A stretch of DNA of 64,000 nt, taken from positions 1 to 64,000 of the forward strand of contig NC_041784.1 in the NCBI RefSeq assembly GCF_900090045.1, read 5' to 3'. The stretch is from Plasmodium malariae (lineage: Eukaryota > Apicomplexa > Aconoidasida > Haemosporida > Plasmodiidae). Shown here piece by piece: positions 40,364 through 53,949 of the stretch (position 1 is the stretch's first letter; each line of letters opens with the position of its first letter). The notes under the pieces are model-generated. The model ran no database searches. It was given only the letters and a program-made list of their open reading frames with translations, and was not told the DNA's origin. Position numbers and translations under genes: made by a program.

Positions 40364-43300
40364 TTTATAAATCCTTAATTGTATTGTATATTAGTTAATA
40401 AAAATAAACTATTTTTTATAATATGAAATATGTACATGAAATTCTTTTTATAATTAGTAGTGTTTTATTTATTTATATTAAACATAATAAAATGATTTTT
40501 TTTAGATATAGAACATATAAATTTTTACAAGTTCAAATTAAGCATAAAATTTTACTTAGTATATTACTATATAGGTTTATTATATAAAAAAAAAAAATAA
40601 AATAAAACTAAAATGTTAATGTTTAAAACATTTGAAATTATTATTTAATAAAGAAGGTATGTCACTTTTTCTTTTTTATTAATAGTATTAAAAATAAAGA
40701 AAAAGGAAAAACTTATACGAATAACAATATTACATAGGATTAAATCAATTCAAAACCTACTTTATAAACAATAAAATTCGTTCATTTATCTAAAACAAAT
40801 CTTAAAAATTAAAAAATTCATTAATATATAAGTAGAACCTAGATACAGACTTTTAATTTGTTCTAAATAATAATTATAATTTTTTTTACATTTTTTTCAT
40901 AGTTTCTCTTTATGGTTAGTATTAATTATTATCAAAGTAAAAACAAATTATAAAGGATATATAGCTATATCAAAAAAATTTTATTATATAAAATATACAT
41001 TAGTATCTATCTAATAAAAAAATACACCTTTTATAAACTGTTATAAATTTATAAAATTCATGGTTAGAAAAAATCTAAGGATATTTCTATTTTTAAAGAT
41101 TTTCTAAAATAAGCATTGCATTTATGTGCAATATTTTTTGCAATATTATAACTTTTATATAAATTCAAACAGTATTTATTGTTATTTAATAAAAAGTTTT
41201 AAAGCTCATAATTTCCAAACTTTTTGTTTCTTTTAAAAAAGTAAAAATACATAAGTTTAAGAAATATTAATATAATTCAAAAAACGAAGGCAAAAACAAA
41301 TTAAGTACAAAACCATTGCATGGAACCTTAAATTTAATGAAATATTAATAGCTATATAATTTTACATATAAATGTATAAAACTGAACATATATTTAAAAT
41401 AAAAAAAAATGGTAATAAAAATTTAGTAATATGGAAGATTTACTAATTTTTCTGATTAAACAATTTACAAAATATTCATAATGTACTATTTTACACAAAC
41501 ACAAACTAATAAAGGCGTATATTTAAGATTAAATATAAATAGTAATTATTATCATATAATACAAAAAATTCATATAACAAGAAATTTATTTCATATCCTA
41601 TTGGTTTTACACTTTATTAATTTATAATACAAGGGACAATATTTACATATTTATAGTACTACAAAAATACTATTACTAATCAAAAAAAAAAAAAAAAGAA
41701 AAAACAGGAAATCATCATACGTCTGATTCAATATGTTCGTAATTCAGAAAAATTAATCAATTTATCAAAAAAGACAAAAAATATATAATTATTATATTCA
41801 ATATATTTCTATTGAATTACATAATGAAATAATGGAAAATGATATAATTACATTCTCATTTCACTGAATTTTTTATACAAAAGTTAACATTATAGAAAAC
41901 ATTTGTTCATTATTTTTTGAACGCTTTTAATATGTAATGCATATATATTTTAAAGAGTTATACAAACCTTTTTACATGAAAAAAATTTTAAAACATAACA
42001 TGTGCAAAAGAAAGTATAATACAACTTTTATTATGAAATAAACTATAAAAGTGTAAGTTATATATTTTTCAATGAAGATAATATGTTATTTCCCTCAAAT
42101 TCTCAATTGTTCTATGGGATATTTATTTTTCGCAGCTTTTTATTTCTCTTTTTTCTTTTTATTTCATATATATGTTTTAAAAAAAAATATAATTAAGTTT
42201 TCTTTTTAATAATAAAAATGTATTTATATAATATTTTACAATGGAACATTAATTAAATTTCTGTTTACAATGGTAACAACGAACAGTAGTAATATATAAA
42301 TTTATAGAATATTTAATTTAAGATTCACACATAATACTTATTACTTGTTGCTTTTTTTTTTTTTTTTTTTGATACAGCTAATTATATTAAAATTTTTAAT
42401 AAAGCAGTTTTTTTAGTACATTTTGCTATTTATATTTATAATATATTAATATAATATTTAAATACATTATGTTAATCCTTTTTTGAACATCTTTAATATT
42501 CAACTTTAATTAAGGATATATTTAATAAAATTCTTGTTTCTTCTAGAATTCAGCATGTTCGTTAACTTTATCTTTTATATATAAAAACAATGTTTACCAT
42601 ATAGAATATTATTTTACTTAAAAAAATAATACAAAATAAGTATATATAAATATTGTTAGACATTCAAAGCATTTGTACATGGATGAAAATATAATCTTTA
42701 ATTTTAACTTTCTATTTATCCTTTTTTATAAGTATGAATTAATCTAAGAATTATCATTTTAAGAGATATGTCAAGCTTACATATTGAGATTTTTATAAGT
42801 GTACTATTTTATTTTCTAATATACTTGTTCTAAATTTATTCATTATATCTATTAATTCAAATTTATATTTATATTAAATATAAATTCAATACGTTTCTTA
42901 TATTTGAAGCTTTAACATATTATTGAATGAACTTATTCGTCTATATCATGAGTAAAATTAAAATAAATAAAAATATTTTACAAATATAATACTACAACTC
43001 ATGGTATAATAGAGCCTTAAATTATTACTAAATAACAAAATAAAACATATTTTTTTACATATGAGAAATAATAACAGTGTCAGCTAAAACTATAGTAATT
43101 AAAAAAAAAAAAGTTATTATAAATAAATTCATATAATAATACTGTTAAAAAATATAAAAAAAATAAATAAAAACAAGTATTAAAAGTTAAAAAGGAAAAT
43201 GACTATAATTTAATTATGTCGCATTATATCTTTTTGTCTTAATTATGGCTATTTAATAGAAATGTACATTTATCGCAATTTTGCATGCTTTTTAATGTCT

Positions 43301-43454
43301 TTAATCTAAATCATTTGATAATCGGTATAACACTACTTAAATGAAGCTCCATATACTAGATTTACCCTGCAAATCGCCTCCTGTCAGAATTAATATAGGT
43401 ATATTTAATGAATCTCCTAGATAATCCTTTCGTATTTAATTTAGAGAAATTAAT
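40364..43454. other. intergenic stretch, no gene seen
   Basis: About 3 kb of A/T-rich sequence without a usable frame. It holds a 19-T run at 42352-42370 and a shorter A run near 41683-41698. Confidence 0.5.
42352..42370. repeat. poly-T tract, 19 T
   Basis: Uninterrupted homopolymer in intergenic sequence. Confidence 0.9.
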
Positions 43455-45245
43455 TCAATCTCGTTTTTTCCTTTTTCTAATTTTACTCACATATGATCCA
43501 AAAGGAGTAAACTAATTTACAAAAGAAAAATGCAAAACATTTATAGTATGATTATTTTTTATTTATCACACTTTTAGAAAAATATTTTATAAATGATAAC
43601 ATATAATTCATTCATTTTACATAATGCAATTTGTTAATTACTTTGTAATAAAGGAAAATCACAAAAATTAATCCCATTACTAAAACAACTACCATAGACA
43701 TACGAAAAAATGTGTTGTTTAATGTATTATATTCTTCATCTTTTCTAGAAAATATCTGTCCATATGTATTACAAATATCTGTATTCGTAGCTTTATTAGG
43801 ATATACAACTTGGAAATTTCTTGAATCTTTAAATATTGGTGACATCGATTTCAATGATTTCCATTCTATTTTCTTGTTAACTGCTCTTGCTAAATATTGG
43901 AGATCCCATTTTTTTCCTGCTGTAAATTTGTAACCTGTATAAACTTTTTCTTTTATAAAAAAACCATCGTCTATCAATTCTTCTAAATATACACATTTTC
44001 CGTTCTTATCATTCTCTCGTGTGTTACGTAGACAATACATTTCTCCGCTTCCAAAATTCCATCTAAATTCATTATATTTGATTTCGTCAAATGATATTTT
44101 ATTTTTTTCTCCTTGATTATTATCACCCACTTCTTTCCTATTTTTTTCAGATAGAACTTCTGCTAAATACGTACTGGATATTGCTACTTGAATATCTGAA
44201 GAAACATTTCCATGGATATCTTGTAGTTCAGCACTTCCAGCTGCAGTCGTACTAAAACTTTGTTTGACATTTTCTCCGAATAAATTACATGACATACCAT
44301 CATTATTTGGTGAAGATTCCCCATTACTCACAGTAGAACATGCAGTTAAATAAATTGACTTCAAGAATTCTTCATTTATTGGCGTAGAATCAGGATTATC
44401 TTCAGTCGTTTTATATATAATACTTTTTAGTCCATTACAACCTTGCTTATTTTCAAAATCGAATTTAGATAATATTTTTCCTAGATCAAACTCATTACCA
44501 CAGTTCAAAAAATAATTAGGAAACTTTGATATATTTTTCTCACAATATTCCCTCCTTTTTCCATTATAGAAACTTTTAATAGCATTAAAGTATTTCTTAG
44601 ATTTATCAATCACACCAGAAATACAAAAATGTTTACTTTTAATACTCTCATAATATGCAAAATATTCATACAAATATCTCTCACTTTTTCTATTATACAA
44701 TTCCCTTAAAATTTCGTCATCAAAATTATAACTGCAATTTAATATCCTATAATCCTCGATAACAGAATTTTGGGTATTATGAATTTTAGTAACAACATCT
44801 GTTACATCAGTATTTGATGAATTGTTTTCCATGAATTTGCTTATTTTTTCATATACACAGTATATATAATATAAACAACGCCAATTATAGTTCCATAATT
44901 TATTTTTTTCAGGTATTTTTTTTAAATTTCTTGCAACATTTTCACGATTAATATAATTAGCTTTATATTTAGTTCTTACCGAATCAAATATATTGTAATT
45001 GAAATTATTATTTAATTTATTGTTCTCAGATATTAATTTTATATATATCTCATTTGAAGCTAACTTCTGTAATATTTCATCCTGAAAATTGAATTTAGAA
45101 AAATTAATTATACAAATAACTTAAATTATTATTATAAAGAATGAATATATTCACATTCTTCTATGCTAAAAGTAGAATATAAATTAAGTAGCGAAAATTA
45201 TTATTTCTATGAAAAATGAAGTTATACATAAGTTGTTTTTTCCAT
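43455..45245 (-). CDS. pir: PIR protein, long form with shortened C-terminal tail
   Basis: Three exons by family pattern. Exon 1 is 45228-45245 (six codons, MEKTTY, donor GTATAA), exon 2 43642-45081 (480 codons) after ATTTTCAG, exon 3 43455-43511 after AAATTAG. Exon 2 starts DEILQKLASNEIYIKLIS and is open throughout. It contains the Cys- and aromatic-rich PIR core (WNYNWRCLYYIYCVYEKI, later RYLYEYFAYYESIKSKHFC and YCEKN) and a long middle region rich in Ser, Asn and Glu. One membrane span (MSMVVVLVMGLIFVIFLYYK, near 467-486) ends at a GTAATT donor. Exon 3 begins FTPFGSYVSKIRKRKKRD and hits TGA at 43455-43457. The bases beyond still resemble a longer tail but hold more stops and a shift, so the cytoplasmic tail is only 18 residues. 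Total about 504 aa, longer than the usual roughly 300. If exon 3 is not spliced, the protein ends at 43612 with nine other residues. PIR proteins are variant antigens of infected cells. Confidence 0.87.
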
Positions 45246-48200
45246 TTCTATGATTCCCTTTCAATTTTACGATGTCTTAAATTAAAAAATTAAAATTATA
45301 CATATATAATAATGTATGTATAAATAACACAATATATATTAAAATGAAGTGTTTAGTGCTTTTTTTTCTTTTTTTAGTATTTATATCTATCTCAATATTT
45401 CTTAATTAAATATGTCACCTAATTTATTTTATAATGTAAATTATAATTTTATCGTTTTTATTACATTATTATAATTGATTGAACCTAAATAAATTAAGCG
45501 TTGACGCAATTTAATAATAAGTTGTGAAAAATAATTAATATGTGATATAAAACAACTTCATTATATATATATTAAATTAAAATTAACATATTTCTTTAGT
45601 AGGAAATAATTTGTTTAATATTAAAATTTAACGGGGAATTATTTTATTTCTGTTCAAGCACTTTTGTACTTTTAAATAATTTTTTGCAGCCTACTATAAT
45701 TATCTAACGAAATTACAAAATGTTTTTTATTTTTGTTATAGTAATTATTCCATTACCAAGAATAAACTATTTCCACTGAAATTATATCTTTTATTATAGT
45801 TAGATAAATGAAACCATACATGCATTATTATCCTTAACCAAATGTATATTAAATTATTAAAAATATATTAATGAAAGTATAATATTACAAAAATAAAAAA
45901 GGGAAACAAATAAAAAAAAATTATTTTTAATTTATTAATATAAAATGCATATATATATTTTAATTATAATTTATTTTTTCTGTAGGTATACTATGTAAAA
46001 AACTACAAATTTTTTGCTTTTTTTAGAGTCTATATTAGTAAAAAATCAAATTTTAATTTTTTTTTTCATTTCACTGTTTCCATTCTGTATTTTTTCTCAC
46101 ACGCTAATGTATTAACGTTTAAATAAAACAATGAGATGAATTGGTTTTAAAATAATTTCTAATTAAAAAAAATATCTGTTAATTTTCTTAAATATAAGGA
46201 TAAAAATATTCTTATTTTTTAATTATAATGAAATTATTATTTCTTATTTAACTGAACAAAAAATTAAATTAATCTGAATAATAAATGTTAAATATGGAAA
46301 AATATTTTTCAATAACTATTTAATATTATATAGTTACTAAAGTAATGATGAAATTAACCTCACCATATTGCATAATTAACAGGTTTCCTTTAAAATTTCC
46401 CATGACTTTTTTTCTTTTTAATGATAAATGTACTAAAATATAATTGATATTATAAATAAAGAAAATGTTAAAGAATATTTTTTTACGTTTTTTAGTATGT
46501 ATCTTTGCAATAGAACATTATAAAAATTCTTTCTATAAAATATGAAAATTTTAGCATGCTAATATCAAGTTCAATAAAAATATAACACATTAAAATAAAT
46601 AAATAATTATTACAGTTCATATATATACAAAGCAGTTTTCTTTTCATTCTGAAATATTCGAAATTAAAAAGAAATATTTTACTTTTTTTTATTTTAATTT
46701 ATTTTTTTCTCATTTTATTTTTACATAAATTAATCTTTTATTTACCGCGAAAATGTAATATTTTTATTTTTTATTATTTATTATAGATTTCCTTCATAGT
46801 ATATACATGTATAAATTAATTTTCCCTTTTTAACGAAATTGCAATAAATATAAATAAATAATTATAATTATAAAATTGTACCTCGAAAAAAAATAATAAT
46901 TTTAAATATTTTTTATAAATAGAATTTCATTTAATTTACATATATTTATTTATTTATCTTAAATATTTAATTTAAACAGGGTTTTTAACAATTCTTCTGA
47001 TTAATCTGCTTAGTAAAGATATTCATAAACTTATTCAGAATTAACGAATAATAATATTTTTAACGTCACATCATGTTAATAAAATATTTTATTTATTTTA
47101 ACTGTTGAATATTCTCCTTAAGTTTTATTTTAAAAAATTTTTCGCGAAACATTTTAGACTATTTTTTTTAGAATATGGGAAATTTATAACCTTTGTTATG
47201 TAACGTATACTACTAATAATCATTATTCATATACATAATATAACTATTATTACATATATAATGTTTTTTATAATATTCATATATTTGTATTTATTAAGTA
47301 AAACATGTTATACATAAATAAATTATTCTCCCTAAACTAATTAATTCATTAATATATACTAGTTAAAAAATGTTCTTTATACAATGTCTTGCATGTTCCA
47401 ATTGGGAATAAGCTCCATGGGACAACGATAAAAAAAAAATTTTATTTTTTTAATGAAAGTTGTAATATTTTGGATTATTTTTAAAATATATTCTTTTTAT
47501 ATTTAGTAATCAAATTACATTTTTTTATATTATAAGATGTAATATACTATATGAAAACTGTAAGTATAAAAAATCCAAAAATTTATAATATTTTCAAAAG
47601 TTTCGATAAAATTTGACAACACATAATATAATATTACTGATGGTTTAATTACTTTTAAAATTATGTATATAATAGAAATAGATATCTATATTAATTAAAT
47701 AGACTTTTTTTTTATTTTAAGTTTATATAATGAGATATTCTTTATAAGAATAACACATTTATATGTAGTTTTTTTAATAACATTTATACTTAATAAATAA
47801 TTAAATATATAATTATAATGTATGAATGTATATTCAAGGAATATTAATTTAAAAAATATATAAAAATTAAAAGTTATTTATGTGTTAAATAAATGCTAAA
47901 ATGTGTTTCATGTAAAAATTTTATCAATGAAAAAAGTGAAATATATTAAAGAAATATATTTATCACATAAAACAGTTCCATTCCTCTTTCTAAATATATA
48001 TTTACTCTTTGTATAACCTACTTGTCTATATATATTGATATGTTGAAAATAATTAAATACAACACTTATGGTTAAAATTATAGTATATAATTCAATAGAA
48101 GTGAACATGAAATTATGATCACATGCTTTTAATTAGTTGAATAGATAAACAAATAAAATAACATTGACACATAAAGATTTAACACCTTTTAATAAATATA

Positions 48201-50040
48201 TTATATTTATATAGTCATTATAATCCTATATCACAAAATATATTTTCTATCGTATTCTGTTAGTTATTGTGATATTTTAAGTCCCTCATTAGAGGTTTAA
48301 TATATATTTATACACATTATAATCATAATAATAAAGCTAGCATATTATAATTATTAGCTGTGTTAAAATAAATTAATTTATACAGATACATTCTGTATAA
48401 ACATAAAGCATAAAATCTATCACTATATAAAATTTATTAATATATTATTTTCTAGAATATCCTTAATATACATATGTTTCTATTAATACTTTAAAAGTAT
48501 ATATAGCCAGTAATAGTCATCCATAAATATTTCACTAAATATTTATCCTAATACTAATTACATTTAAAATATATTCATATATCAAGTTTCGAATTCATTA
48601 TATTACAAAATAAACGAAATTATAATTAAACGAAGGAAAATATTCCAAGATAGTTATCAATTAGCTAATTCATTTAATATATAGTTTCAGGACATATAAA
48701 AATTTAGCATATAAATAAAAATTAATAAAAAATTAAAACATCTTAAAAATAGTTAAATTAATAATCACATTTAAATATTTCTTTTAATTCCTATTAGCTA
48801 ATATCTTTGTTTATTTTATAATAAAGTAAGTGTCCAACAACTATTATAATTAGGTTATAAAGTAGTAGAACCCAAATTTATAATAAAAAAAATTGTATAA
48901 AACAAAACAAGTAATATATATAATTCATAAAATAAGACTTCTAGTGTTTTCAATTCGATAATTTTGTCAAAATACATGATTTAAATAATTCAATATATCT
49001 AATGTAAATATTAGTGAAATACGAAAATAATAGCACTTATCTTATCAGGAAAGGATATATAAACATTCCATAATTTAATCCAAAATAAATTTTATTTAGA
49101 AAAAAATCCAACAAATTATACATTAATATTTTCTTAATTTATGCACAATAATATAATCTTTTAATGATATAAATAATATATAAAATATATAGATTATTTA
49201 AATGAATTTTCAATATAATATATACTCATGTAAATTGTGAAACATTGAGTAAACAGTACTATTATGTAAACAAATAATTTAATAGTTAGCTTAAAAATTT
49301 CCTTTAATTGTACTGATTTAGAATCTCAAAGTTTGTAAGCATTTATAAATAATCCATAATTAAAAAGTACAATAATTCATGATATATCTATAATTACATA
49401 TTTAAACTATGCAAAAAATTACGTCCTTTAAAAAGACTTTTACATCTGGTAAATTATATAAAATATTACACATAAAATATATTTTATAGAATAAATATTA
49501 ATATTTTTTTTGGGTAAAAAATTTTTTTTATATGTATTAATATAATCCAGATCATTTATATACACACAATGAATGCAAAAAACATCACATTTATTGCTAA
49601 CATTACTATAATAATACTTTTTTTTAAAGAACCTAAACAAATAATCTTTTTAGTATTGATCAGAAAAAAATAAAAATTAGTTAAACAAAATGTGTTACAT
49701 TCCAATTAAATTACATGAATTATTCTATTATATATTAATTTTAACGCAAATATATAGATATTATTCACGAAATCTATTTTGACACATAGATGTATATATG
49801 GAGACAAAATATTTGATTAAGCTTAAGTCGTTCTTTAAAATAAAAATTGAAGAATATTCAAACAGTCAAAAGTTAAAATTAACACAAGAACTAAGAAAAT
49901 AATTATTTATTGTTTCTCGATAAAAACCCGATATATTTAGCTGTACTTATTAAATATAAGTAGTTATTTTTATGGTTGTTTAGTATATCACTGACTATAT
50001 GACTATATATGTTATATTCATTCTTACAGAAAAACACATA
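45246..50040. other. intergenic stretch, no gene seen
   Basis: Nearly 5 kb between the PIR gene and the fam-m-like pair. Minus-strand frames at 47908-48108 and 49440-49640 show no signal, PEXEL or family motif. A short string shared with 27.6 and 36.7 kb lies near 49327-49360, and the downstream element of the next gene lies at about 49846-49880. Confidence 0.5.
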
Positions 50041-50995
50041 TTACCTCTTATTTAATCTTTTTATGAACTTAATGTTCTCATATTTTATAACTTTATTATA
50101 GTAATAAACCATCCCTAATATAAATACAACAACAAATATAAGGAAAGGTACGCAATAAATCAAAATAGGTGATCTGAATATTATTTCTATTGAACTCCAT
50201 CCATCTGTGCTTAAAAATGTAGCCAAAATTCCCTCTATCTGATCACTTTGACCTCCTGTAATCGTCTTTGGGTATACCAGGCTTAATAAACCCAACAAAC
50301 CACCACCTGTATATGTCTCTAATGAAATATCTAATACGGGCACAATCAATACCAAGAAAAATAACAAAAGTAAAGCAATTCTTATTCTGCGTTTTTTACG
50401 TTCTAATTTTTTATATTCCTTATTTTCAAATGGATTTATGTTTTTAATGTAATCTTTATAATCAAGTTTTTTAAATATTTTTTTTTCAAAATCAAAATAT
50501 TTTTTTGTTTTAGGTATAACACATTTATTTTTCTTAACAGTTTTACCTAATTCCTCCATATATAACGAACTCCTAAATAATTGTTTGCGTTTTCCCTTTG
50601 TTCCTTTTTTATTTTTAGATATATATTTTTTTTTTCTCACTACATTATTTGGTATTTCTTCGTTAATATATGCAAGACATGAATCCTTATTCCGTTTATA
50701 TTCTCCTAATAATCGATAATTTTCTGTATTTAATATTAGATGAATATTACATTTTTCATCCAAACTTTTATTAAAAGGGCTCTAAAAAAAAAGAAAAAAG
50801 TAAATATTTCTTATTCAAATGCAAAAATATTCTCATCCTACAAAAAACATTAATAAAAACAAACAATAACAATATAAGTAATGCAAATGTATATGAATAG
50901 TGTTAACATACCGTGTCATTGTAAAAATGACATATCCAAATTAAAAGTATAAACGTTGAAATTTTAATAAACAGTAACGTAATTTTTTGTTCCAT
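50041..50995 (-). CDS. fam-m-like exported protein (fam-l/fam-m class), two exons, intact
   Basis: Predicted 274 aa. Exon 1 is 50912-50995 (28 codons, MEQKITLLFIKISTFILLIW..., ending YNDT), donor GTATGT; the intron is 50782-50911 (130 bp); exon 2 is 50041-50781, phase 0, beginning SPFNKSLDEKC. The export site NYRLLGE has Arg at residue 51 and Glu at 55. It is the only canonical RxLxE PEXEL in an intact gene of this window. The block FDFEKKIFKKLDYKDYIKN and the span RIRIALLLLFFLVLIVPVLD (near 160-181) differ from the fam-l genes at 9 and 28 kb and resemble the fam-m type as I know it; fam-l versus fam-m is a judgement. A Gly/Ser-containing loop of about 50 residues precedes the second span (233-254), and the tail is KYENIKFIKRLNKR. 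It stands in tandem with a paralogue 2 kb upstream. Expected to be exported into the red cell; function unknown. Confidence 0.92.
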
Positions 50996-52975
50996 CATAT
51001 ATATATCTAAAGTTTTAATATATTTAAAAAGAATTATATATATGATAATGTATTATATATTCAATCAAAAATAATACTACATATATATTTTCAATTTTTG
51101 TTTATTATTTCTTGATACATATATAATTACATATGTATATCTACAATGCATTTTGCAATACGCAGCAGAATAAAATACCATATAATATATTATAAAATTT
51201 TAATATTTATGTTATGAATAACAAAATAACTTTAAATAAAATACTATAATTTTAATTCATTCATAATTATTCAAAATATATAAGTTTGATATTTAATATA
51301 GTCCAACAATTAGAAAATTTTCTTATAGTATCTTTTCAAAGTAAAAATATATATGATATAATAATGTTTATAAATGATTATTTAATTTACAGCATAAAAC
51401 GTATAGAATATAGATCTATTTGCAACATTTTACATATTAGGAAAATAATTTCTAATTTTATTGACGTTTTCCTATTGTTAATTCTATTTTTTATGTTATT
51501 ACACTTTGAAATAACATGTTATCTATTTTATAAAATATTAGTTATTACAATTATACAATAATTCTAATAATTAATGAAGTAGTCAATAATTTATACAACT
51601 TTTTTTGATTTTTGAAGTATAACACATTTTTTACTTGCTACATAAACAGGTACTTTAGGTCAAGGTTTACAATATATTTACAAAATTCAATTTATAATGT
51701 TCTATTAAATCTATGAAAAAATATATATATTTAAGATGTAAATAAACACTTATTTTTTATATTTATGTCATATTTTAAAACGCTTAATTTATAATATAAT
51801 TTAATATGTAGCATAAATTCTAAATGGAAATATTTTAAATGAATTTCCTTAATATTTTTACATTTTCACCTATATATATGAAGAATATTAATACATTAGA
51901 AAAAAAAAAAAAAAAAGGACACATTAAAATTAACAGTTGAATGCTTCAAAGAACTATCATAATTTTAAAATATATCAAATTTTTTAAATTTATTTATGAG
52001 ATTAATATACAAGTTATTATATGTACATTAGAAATAAGGACGTTTAACCATATTATTTACCAATATATATTATTGACTATTATCCTGATAAATTTAGAGC
52101 CATTATAGTAGTTTTTGTTTCACCACTTACAAACATATATTGTCCGAAAAATAATAATACATATAAATATTAAACAATAAATACAATTAAATAAAAATGC
52201 TTCTTTTTAATAATATTTATAACCACAAAAATGATTTATTCAATTATTACTGTTACATAATTGATGTAGAGAAGATAATGACAATCATAAAATTATTGTA
52301 TTCCAAAAATATTTCTGAAAAAACCTTAAATAAAAATTTATTTTATTTTTCTTTTAAATAAATATTAATTTTCCAGCGAATAAATTAAGAAATTAAGAAC
52401 AAAGAAAAACCATGAAAATTAAAATAGCATTTTAAAGTTCAAAAAATAAATAAATATACACATACAATAAATATGTTTCCTTTCTTTCATTATGTATAAA
52501 TTAAGGCAAGTTTATCAAAAATTTTAAAATAATTAATCACTTAATAACCGGAACAAATAGTAATATTATACTAGAAAATAATAAAAAATATAAAGCAGCA
52601 ATATTTACAGTTAAAATATAAATTAACAAATGAATTCAATAAAATATCATTAATTGTAATGTTATATATTAATTTTAATGCATAAATATATATTTTTCAT
52701 TGAAAATTTTATATAAACAGAAATATATATATTAAGCTATAATAATTAATTCAGGTGAAAGAATAAAATTATATTACATATAAAAAACATTCAAACATTC
52801 ATATTTACAAAAAAAATAAAAACATATTTTTTTTTTATTTGCATACAAATACTACTGCATATATGTAGCATCGTATATAAAATATATGCAATTGTTCTTC
52901 TATTTAATATGTCAATAAAGATATTACATGCAGCATATAACATTACACGTTTCTTTATTTAAATAAACATATACT
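50996..52975. other. intergenic between the two fam-m-like genes
   Basis: No gene seen. A 91-codon plus-strand frame at 51286-51561 is I/F/L/Y-rich without motifs. It contains a 17-A run at 51900-51916, and at 52779-52835 the downstream element (aaacattcatatttac) for the gene at 52976. Confidence 0.55.
51900..51916. repeat. poly-A tract, 17 A
   Basis: Uninterrupted homopolymer in the spacer of the gene pair. Confidence 0.9.
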
Positions 52976-53949
52976 TTACCACTCATAGAACGTTTCCAAG
53001 GACTTAATTTGTTTATGTTTTATGATTTTTCTATAATAACAAAAAATTCCTAGAATAAGTATAATACCCAATATTAAAATAGGTACACAATATATTAGAA
53101 TACTAGATACTTTTAATGCTGTAGTTGAATTCTTTGAACAAAAAGAGCTGAATGAAGGGGTATCTACGCCTTCAGAGCCAGCTTGAAGAGACTGAGAATC
53201 AGACGTAGAACTATATCCTAATATCTGACATAATAATGTCAATAAATAAATTGAATTATTAGAATTACTTAATGATAAATCTAATATAGGTATCATTAAC
53301 ACCACCACGAATAATAGTAAAAGTAAAAAAAGTCGTAATCCGTATTTTTTACGCTTTAATTTTTTGTAATTCTTATCATTAATTAACATCATTTTTTTAA
53401 AAAAAGCTTTATCATTAAGTCCATTCATTATTTTTTTTTCATAATAATTATATGATTTATGCAACATGGATGATTTATTTTTCATAAGTTGCTTAATCAA
53501 TTTTTCCTTAATTAATGCACTTCTATATAATTTTTCTTTATTTTCTTTGTTCCATTTTTCATTATCAGTTGTAAATAATTGTTTTTTATTTTTTTTTTTA
53601 TTATATGATATCTTTAATTCTAAATCACCAACATTTGCAAAAATACCTTTTACACAATTTCCTAATAATCGATAAATTCGAGTATCTAATTTTTTATCAG
53701 AACCATAATTCTCATCCAAAATTTTGTTAAACCTGCTCTAAAAAAAAACGTAAATATTTCATATATAAATGGATAAATATTCCCATTTAAAAATAAATAA
53801 TTAATAAAAATAAACAGTGAAATTATAAATAATACAAATGCCTTCAAAAAATTTTACCATACCATGTAACTGTAAAAATGACACATCCAAATTAAGAGGA
53901 TAAACATAAAAATTTTGATAAAAAAAATAAACATAATATTTTGTTCCAT
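52976..53949 (-). CDS. fam-m-like exported protein (fam-l/fam-m class), two exons, intact
   Basis: Predicted 282 aa. Exon 1 is 53863-53949 (29 codons, MEQNIMFIFFIKIFMFILLIW...), donor GTATGG; the intron is 53738-53862 (125 bp) ending in an eight-T tract and AG; exon 2 is 52976-53737, phase 0, beginning SRFNKILDENY, close to the start of the neighbouring paralogue's exon 2. The PEXEL-like site is IYRLLGN, Arg at residue 52, with Asn at position five. The usual EKKIFKxLDY block has changed to YYEKKIMNGLNDKAFF. Membrane spans lie near 163-182 (ending PILDLSL) and 240-263, joined by an unusually Ser-rich loop (SSTSDSQSLQAGSEG...). The C terminus, KHKQIKSLETFYEW, has lost the common basic ending. 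It is a clear but diverged relative of the gene at 50 kb and arose by tandem duplication. Confidence 0.9.

Noticed and set aside
43712..43933. Plus-strand frame inside the PIR gene
   Set aside because: Antisense shadow of the long PIR exon; the minus-strand frame has clear domain and splice evidence.
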